Below are positions 61,815-64,000 of a stretch of DNA of 64,000 nucleotides, one piece after another. The stretch is from Lysobacter sp. yr284 (GTDB lineage: Bacteria; Pseudomonadota; Gammaproteobacteria; Xanthomonadales; Xanthomonadaceae), in the NCBI RefSeq assembly GCF_900107375.1, contig NZ_FNPT01000004.1:1-64000 (forward strand), written 5' to 3'. Position 1 is the stretch's first letter; each line of letters starts with the position of its first letter. Under the pieces are notes generated by a model. It saw nothing but the letters and a program-made list of their open reading frames with translations, searched no databases and was not told the DNA's origin. The translations under genes and the position numbers were made by a program.

Positions 61815-62795
61815 ATGAAACTCGGAACCCTGAAGGAAGGCGGCCGCGACGGCACGCTGATCGTCGTCGCGCGCGACCTGAGCTGCGCCGTGCGCGCCAC
61901 CGGCATCGCCGACACCCTGCAGCGCGCGCTGGAGGACTGGTCGAACGTGGCGCCGCGCCTGAACGCGCTGTCCGACGCGCTCCACGAGTTCCGCGCCGAC
62001 GGCGTCTTCGCGCTCGACTTCGCCGCCCTGGCCTCGCCGCTGCCGCGCGCCTACGAGTTCGTCGACGGCAGCGCCTACCTGCCGCACGTCGAGCGCGTGC
62101 GCCGCGCCCGCGGCGCCGAGGTGCCGGAGAGCTTCTATGTCGATCCGCTGATGTACCAGGCGGTCAGCGCCGGTTTCTACGGCCCGCGCGACCCGGTGCG
62201 CGTGCCCGACGAGGCCTACGGCATCGACCTGGAGGCCGAAGTGGTGATCGTCACCGACGACGTGCCGATGGCGGCGACGCCGGAGCAGGCCGCCGGCCAT
62301 ATCCAGTTGGTCGGCCTGGTCAACGACGTTTCGCTGCGCAACCTGATCCCGAACGAGCTGGCCAAGGGCTTCGGCTTCCTGCAGTCCAAGCCGCGCTCGG
62401 CGCTGAGCCCGGTGTTCGTGACGCCGGACGAGCTCGGCCCGGCCTGGATCGACAGCAAGGTGCACCGGCCGCTGACCACCCACATCAACGGCGAGTGGTT
62501 CGGCGCGCCGGAAGCCGGCGTCGATATGCAGTTCAGCTTCGCCCAACTGGTGGCGCACGCGGCCAAGACCCGGCCGCTGTCGGCCGGCACCATCGTCGGC
62601 TCCGGCACCGTCGCCAACGAGGACACCTCGCTGGGCGCGTCGTGCTTCGCCGAGAAGCGCACGGTGGAAACGCTGGAGCACGGCAAGCCGCTGACTCCGT
62701 TCATGAAGTACGGCGACACCGTGCGCATCGAGATGCTCGACGCCGCCGGCGCGAGCATCTTCGGCGCGATCGAGCAGCGCATCGAGAAGGCGTAA
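61815..62795 (+). CDS. Fumarylacetoacetate hydrolase family protein, probable last enzyme of tyrosine breakdown
   Basis: A 326-residue FAH-fold hydrolase. The metal and substrate region includes DLEAEVVIVTDDVP (about 141-154), LVGLVNDVSLRN, GFGFLQSKPRSALSPVFVTPDELG and a late GTIVGSGTVANED. The FAH-type substrate-pocket residues look present. Cleavage of fumarylacetoacetate to fumarate and acetoacetate is the likely reaction because maiA follows. ATG at 61815. It is separated from maiA by a terminator and probably regulated with hppD through the shared operator. Confidence 0.88.
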   Translation: MKLGTLKEGGRDGTLIVVARDLSCAVRATGIADTLQRALEDWSNVAPRLNALSDALHEFRADGVFALDFAALASPLPRAYEFVDGSAYLPHVERVRRARGAEVPESFYVDPLMYQAVSAGFYGPRDPVRVPDEAYGIDLEAEVVIVTDDVPMAATPEQAAGHIQLVGLVNDVSLRNLIPNELAKGFGFLQSKPRSALSPVFVTPDELGPAWIDSKVHRPLTTHINGEWFGAPEAGVDMQFSFAQLVAHAAKTRPLSAGTIVGSGTVANEDTSLGASCFAEKRTVETLEHGKPLTPFMKYGDTVRIEMLDAAGASIFGAIEQRIEKA

Positions 62796-62803
62796 GCTTC
62801 GCC

Positions 62804-62829
62804 TGCGCGCGTACCCGGGTACGCGCGCA
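62804..62829. other. Perfect 26-base palindrome after the FAH-family gene
   Basis: The sequence reads the same on both strands from TGCGCGCGTACCC to GGGTACGCGCGCA, centred on CCCGGG between 62816 and 62817. It lies between the stop and the terminator. Without a loop it is unlikely to be an efficient RNA hairpin, so a dimeric protein site is possible. Confidence 0.7.
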
Positions 62830-62836
62830 AGAACAC

Positions 62837-62878
62837 AGGGGAACGGGCGCGGCCCAGCCGCGTCCGTTCCCCTTTTTT
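62837..62878 (+). terminator. Intrinsic terminator of the FAH-family gene
   Basis: AGGGGAACGG...CGCGGC pairs with GCCGCG...CCGTTCCCCT around CCA, followed by six T. The stem is about 17 bp with one mismatch. Confidence 0.93.
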
Positions 62879-63065
62879 GTTGCAGTGCGCTCCCGCCTGA
62901 CGGTGGCGCGCGCGGGACGAACGGCGATGCGCGCGCGACCGGGGCCGGCTAAGGTGCCCGACGCGCGCATGCGAACGCGGCGCCGGCCGCGGCCGCGCCG
63001 GCTCCGCCGTCGCCCCGCGCCGTCCGCCGCCTTCCGTCCCAACGAGTTCCCAGCCAGGCCTACCG

Positions 63066-63728
63066 GTGAACGATCAACTGCGTCTTTATTCGTACTGGCG
63101 CTCCAGCGCCTCCTATCGCGTGCGCATCGGCCTCAACCTCAAGGGCCTGGAGTACGAGACGGTTCCCGTGCACCTGGTCCGCAACGGCGGCGAGCAGCAC
63201 GATCCGGGCTATCGCGAGCTCAACCCGCAGGGCCTGGTGCCGGTGCTGCAGCACGGCTCGCGCACGTTGACCCAGTCGATCGCGATCCTGGAATACCTCG
63301 ACGAAGTCTGGCCGCGGCCGAACCTGTTGCCGACCACCGCGCGCGACCGCCACCGCGTGCGCGCGATCGCCCAGACCATCGCCTGCGAGATCCACCCGCT
63401 CAACAACCTGCGCGTGCTGCAGTACCTGGACGGGACCTGGAACGTGCCGCAGCCCGAGCGGGAAGGTTGGATCAAGCATTGGATCGCCGAGGGCTTCGCC
63501 GCGGTCGAGGCGATGCTGCACGAGCACCCGGCCACCGGGGTGTTCTGCGAGGGCGACACGCCCGGGCTGGCCGATTGCTGCCTGGTCCCGCAGCTCTACA
63601 ACGCCCGCCGCTTCGGCGCGCCGCTGGAGGCGTTCCCGACCCTGCTGCGGATCGAGCAAGCCTGCCTGGAGCTGCCGGAGTTCGAGCGGGCCCGGCCGGA
63701 GAACCAGCCGGATTGCCCGCCGGCCTGA
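63066..63728 (+). CDS. maiA: Maleylacetoacetate isomerase (zeta-class glutathione transferase)
   Basis: A 220-residue GST-fold enzyme isomerising maleylacetoacetate to fumarylacetoacetate with glutathione. The zeta-class signature SYWRSSASYRVRIGLNLKGL (about 9-28) contains the catalytic Ser and Cys-equivalent region. NPQGLVPVLQHG and the GSH-binding LTQSIAILEYLDE follow. The C-terminal helical domain includes the HPLNNLRVLQYL segment. GTG start at 63066. It completes the pathway with hppD, hmgA and the FAH-family gene. Confidence 0.94.
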   Translation: MNDQLRLYSYWRSSASYRVRIGLNLKGLEYETVPVHLVRNGGEQHDPGYRELNPQGLVPVLQHGSRTLTQSIAILEYLDEVWPRPNLLPTTARDRHRVRAIAQTIACEIHPLNNLRVLQYLDGTWNVPQPEREGWIKHWIAEGFAAVEAMLHEHPATGVFCEGDTPGLADCCLVPQLYNARRFGAPLEAFPTLLRIEQACLELPEFERARPENQPDCPPA

Positions 63729-63732
63729 GGCA

Positions 63733-63853
63733 AGAGCGTCGGGGCTGAAGCTCCTCCCGCAACAGCGGGTACCGCCAGGGCGCCTGTGGGGAAATTTGAG
63801 CCGCTGCGAAAGAGGCTTCAGCCGTTGCGGGAGGGGCTTCAGCCCAGACGCTG
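63733..63853. repeat. Palindromic repeat family A, degenerate inverted pair
   Basis: AGAGCGTCGGGGCTGAAGCT...CCTCCCGCA faces TTGCGGGAGGGGCTTCAGCC...GACGCTGT, with an extra degenerate arm (AAAGAGGCTTCAGCC) between them. It separates convergent genes. Confidence 0.8.
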
Positions 63854-63882
63854 TCCGCCCAGCCGCCGCGCAATCCGCAACG

Positions 63883-63910
63883 AAAACGGCCGCCCGAAGG
63901 CGGCCGTTGC
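63883..63910 (-). terminator. Intrinsic terminator of the gene at the right edge
   Basis: On the minus strand AACGGCCGCC pairs with GGCGGCCGTT around TTCG, followed by TTCG; it lies 22 bases past the stop of the truncated gene. The plus strand also offers GCGTTT, so bidirectional use is possible. Confidence 0.75.
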
Positions 63911-63930
63911 GTTTCCCGCTCAGCGAACGC

Positions 63931-64000
63931 TCAGTGCGCCGCCGACGCGTCGTACATGTCCGCATACGGATCGTGCTCGCCGGTGCCGCCCTCGGACAGG
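63931..64000 (-). CDS. Partial CDS, C-terminal 22 residues only
   Basis: The minus strand entering from the right edge is open to TGA at 63933-63931. The visible end reads LSEGGTGEHDPYADMYD followed by ASAAH. It is too short to assign a family. The terminator just beyond supports a real gene end. Confidence 0.6.
   Translation of the reverse strand, partial: LSEGGTGEHDPYADMYDASAAH

Overview
The window is high-GC DNA from a Lysobacter-like member of the Xanthomonadaceae. The evidence is the CRP-like global regulator clp; the split trpE / trpGDC loci with Trp-rich leader peptides; a tryptophan 2,3-dioxygenase whose His55, Arg117 and His240 fall at the Xanthomonas enzyme's positions; secreted nucleases with lamin-tail, Calx-beta and pre-peptidase C-terminal domains; and two abundant intergenic palindromic repeat families. 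No insertion sequence, CRISPR array, rRNA gene or replication origin was seen. One tRNA is present, tRNA-Gln(CUG).

Layout. 1-480 is repeat-rich non-coding DNA. 481-10114 holds a secreted hypothetical protein, trpS with a small membrane gene, a metallo-beta-lactamase-fold hydrolase, a GAF-GGDEF cyclase, a methyltransferase, a two-component pair, a VOC protein and a hypothetical protein. 10226-13844 (minus) is a three-gene 2-oxoacid dehydrogenase operon (E1alpha, E1beta, E2). 14597-25320 (minus) carries three tandem ExeM/NucH-type extracellular nuclease paralogues; only the middle copy keeps all the catalytic motifs. 25591-32518 holds kynA, a peptide transporter, a 34-residue membrane miniprotein, a MarR regulator and the divergent hppD-orf-hmgA tyrosine-catabolism operon. 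32662-44844 is transport and housekeeping: lipoprotein, Ca/Na exchanger, nhaA, reductase, EamA exporter, two paralogous small membrane proteins, Mpo1-like protein, emrE, purC, J-domain protein, rpe, rraA and yegS.

44912-54581 is the tryptophan region: a leader peptide gene and trpE, then a low-GC AbiJ-like defence gene starting at the base after the trpE stop, an acid-shock-like protein, a second two-component pair, a 35-bp-period repeat array, a second homologous leader peptide gene, and trpG-trpD-orf-trpC-HAD phosphatase. 54803-64000 holds a GNAT protein, clp, speD, coq7, glcF, rplM-rpsI, tRNA-Gln, a second GNAT protein, a fumarylacetoacetase-family hydrolase and maiA.

How genes connect. 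hppD, hmgA, the fumarylacetoacetase-family gene and maiA together cover 4-hydroxyphenylpyruvate to fumarate plus acetoacetate. Their two promoters share a GTTTCATTTGAAAC-like palindrome, probably the site of the MarR protein encoded next to hppD. trpS, kynA, trpE and trpGDC make tryptophan charging, breakdown and synthesis a recurrent theme. Both trp transcription units seem to begin with a leaderless 47-codon Trp-rich reading frame, which suggests paired attenuation control. Most convergent gene ends hold large inverted repeats of the two palindromic families.
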